Source: Candidatus Gastranaerophilales bacterium (GTDB lineage Bacteria > Cyanobacteriota > Vampirovibrionia > Gastranaerophilales > Gastranaerophilaceae). From it: DNA of 64,000 bases. Below are positions 63,407 through 64,000 of this stretch, one piece after another. The DNA is taken from contig CALUXY010000004.1 of NCBI GenBank assembly GCA_944324855.1, positions 1 to 64,000 on the forward strand, in the 5' to 3' direction. The number at the start of each line of letters is the position of its first letter. The first letter of the stretch is position 1. Made by a program: the position numbers and the translations under genes. The notes beneath the pieces were generated by a model. The model worked only from the letters and a program-made list of their open reading frames with translations, did not search any database and was not told the origin of the DNA.

Positions 63407-64000
63407 CTATACTTCAACAAAATCTTTAGCTATTATATCTTCTGTCAGTTTTGTTGCAAGACCGCTGAAACTTAATGTTACATTTGAGTTTTCATTGATT
63501 TCGGATACAGGCATTGCTTTGTTGATTGATGACATAATAGTAAAATAGTTATTAGGTATTTTCCAGTAGATTTTTTGGTTCAAAACCTTTTCAACATCTT
63601 CTATTTTTATTTCGTCATTTTCTAAGTATCTGTTTATAATAATCTTAGTTTTGTTTTCATCAAATCCCAAATTACTGAATAAATCGAGGCAGCGCTGGCA
63701 GTTTCTTATTAATGGCAGGTTTACAATAGAAACCAGAAGTATTAAGTCTGATAATTCCAGTATTTTCATGTTCATTTTATCAATACTTGTTCCGACATCA
63801 ACTAATATATAAGAAAATGCTTCTCTTAAGTATTCAAAAAGCTTGAATATGTGTGTCGGAGTCATCATTTGACTTTCTTCCATATATATAGGCTCTGCCA
63901 GTACATACAAACTGGTATCTTTATATTGTTTACAAGCATTAACTACAGCTTCCGCACCTTTATGCGCTGCAGTTTCAACCGCTGATGCAATACTGATAGA
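63407..64000 (-). CDS. CpaE/TadZ-like P-loop ATPase, C-terminal part (cut by the right edge)
   Basis: The minus-strand frame is open from the window edge to the stop at 63407 (about 197 residues visible). A TTG near 63910 could be misread as a start; the 30 codons before it in the same frame (ISIASAVETAAHKGAEAV) continue the protein. Landmarks are LYVLAEPIYMEE, YILVDVGTSIDKMNMKILELSD (Walker B-like region), DLILLVSIVNLPLIRNCQRC, NRYLENDEI, then IPNNYFTIMSSINKAMPV. This fits CpaE/TadZ-type ATPases that localise type IV pilus (Tad/Flp) or flagellar machines; the P-loop lies outside the window. Confidence 0.78.
   Translation of the reverse strand, partial: SISIASAVETAAHKGAEAVVNACKQYKDTSLYVLAEPIYMEESQMMTPTHIFKLFEYLREAFSYILVDVGTSIDKMNMKILELSDLILLVSIVNLPLIRNCQRCLDLFSNLGFDENKTKIIINRYLENDEIKIEDVEKVLNQKIYWKIPNNYFTIMSSINKAMPVSEINENSNVTLSFSGLATKLTEDIIAKDFVEV

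Noticed and set aside
63407-63910. Complete 167-residue gene starting at the TTG near 63910
   Set aside because: The same frame remains open to the window edge and encodes protein-like CpaE sequence upstream, so the gene is cut, not complete.

Overview
The window is AT-rich bacterial chromosome. It encodes a sigma-70/DnaG unit, GyrB, L19, L28, TruB, RbfA, a full-length pyruvate:ferredoxin oxidoreductase, a partial flagellar cluster (fliF-fliG-fliH-fliI) and many small proteins without clear homologues. Low GC, flagellar genes, fermentative metabolism, dTDP-sugar genes and a protein starting MGLAASQARLL fit a gut member of the Gastranaerophilales (Vampirovibrionia, 'Melainabacteria'). That assignment is inference from gene content; no 16S rRNA or tRNA gene was recognised.

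Layout. 1-2.3 kb: two glycosyltransferases (one cut by the window edge), an XRE regulator, and a DUF559 gene nested inside two sets of inverted repeats next to a minimal tyrosine recombinase. 2.9-6.4 kb: small and hypothetical genes, an MCE-domain protein, an AlkD-like repair protein and a kinase-like protein. 6.4-9.6 kb: CoA-disulfide reductase/rhodanese, then a CDF metal exporter with a CsoR-family regulator and a matching operator. 9.7-11.5 kb: prepilin peptidase with an alternative sigma factor. 11.5-13.7 kb: tightly overlapping operon NUDIX-HAD-ispF-glyoxalase. 13.7-14.9 kb: an XRE regulator with a 24-bp palindrome, and small ORFs. 15-18.9 kb: phosphomannomutase, an orphan ABC permease, rplS-rbgA, rpmB. 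19-22 kb: dnaG-rpoD. 22-25.3 kb: SIMPL protein, HNH-like protein and the MGLAASQ protein. 25.3-26.76 kb: 1.5 kb of repeats with no convincing gene. 26.8-35 kb: SulP transporter, rfbC-GT-rfbB-rfbA, YkgJ-like, a JAB-like protein and an EF-hand-like protein. 35-43.8 kb: nifJ, then fliFGHI. 43.8-51 kb: CcdA/thioredoxin pair, YjbQ, APC permease, a divergent promoter region with three evenly spaced palindromes, a lysozyme-like lipoprotein and two tandem tyrosine-phosphatase-like proteins. 51-55.3 kb: gyrB-adk-map. 55.3-64 kb: Ski2-like helicase, winged-helix protein, GH57, aminotransferase, truB, rbfA and a CpaE-like ATPase cut by the right edge.

Most notable signals: (1) nested inverted repeats around a DUF559 gene beside a recombinase whose likely core-site geometry they match; (2) three 19-bp palindromes at about 60-bp spacing between divergent genes; (3) a recurring N-terminal F-[K/R/T/N/A]-[G/A/S/E] motif in several otherwise unrelated proteins; (4) promoters placed so that transcription would start at or within a few bases of the ATG (leaderless mRNAs); (5) unannotated domain calls: JAB/JAMM-like, kinase-like, PTP-like pair and GH24-like lipoprotein.
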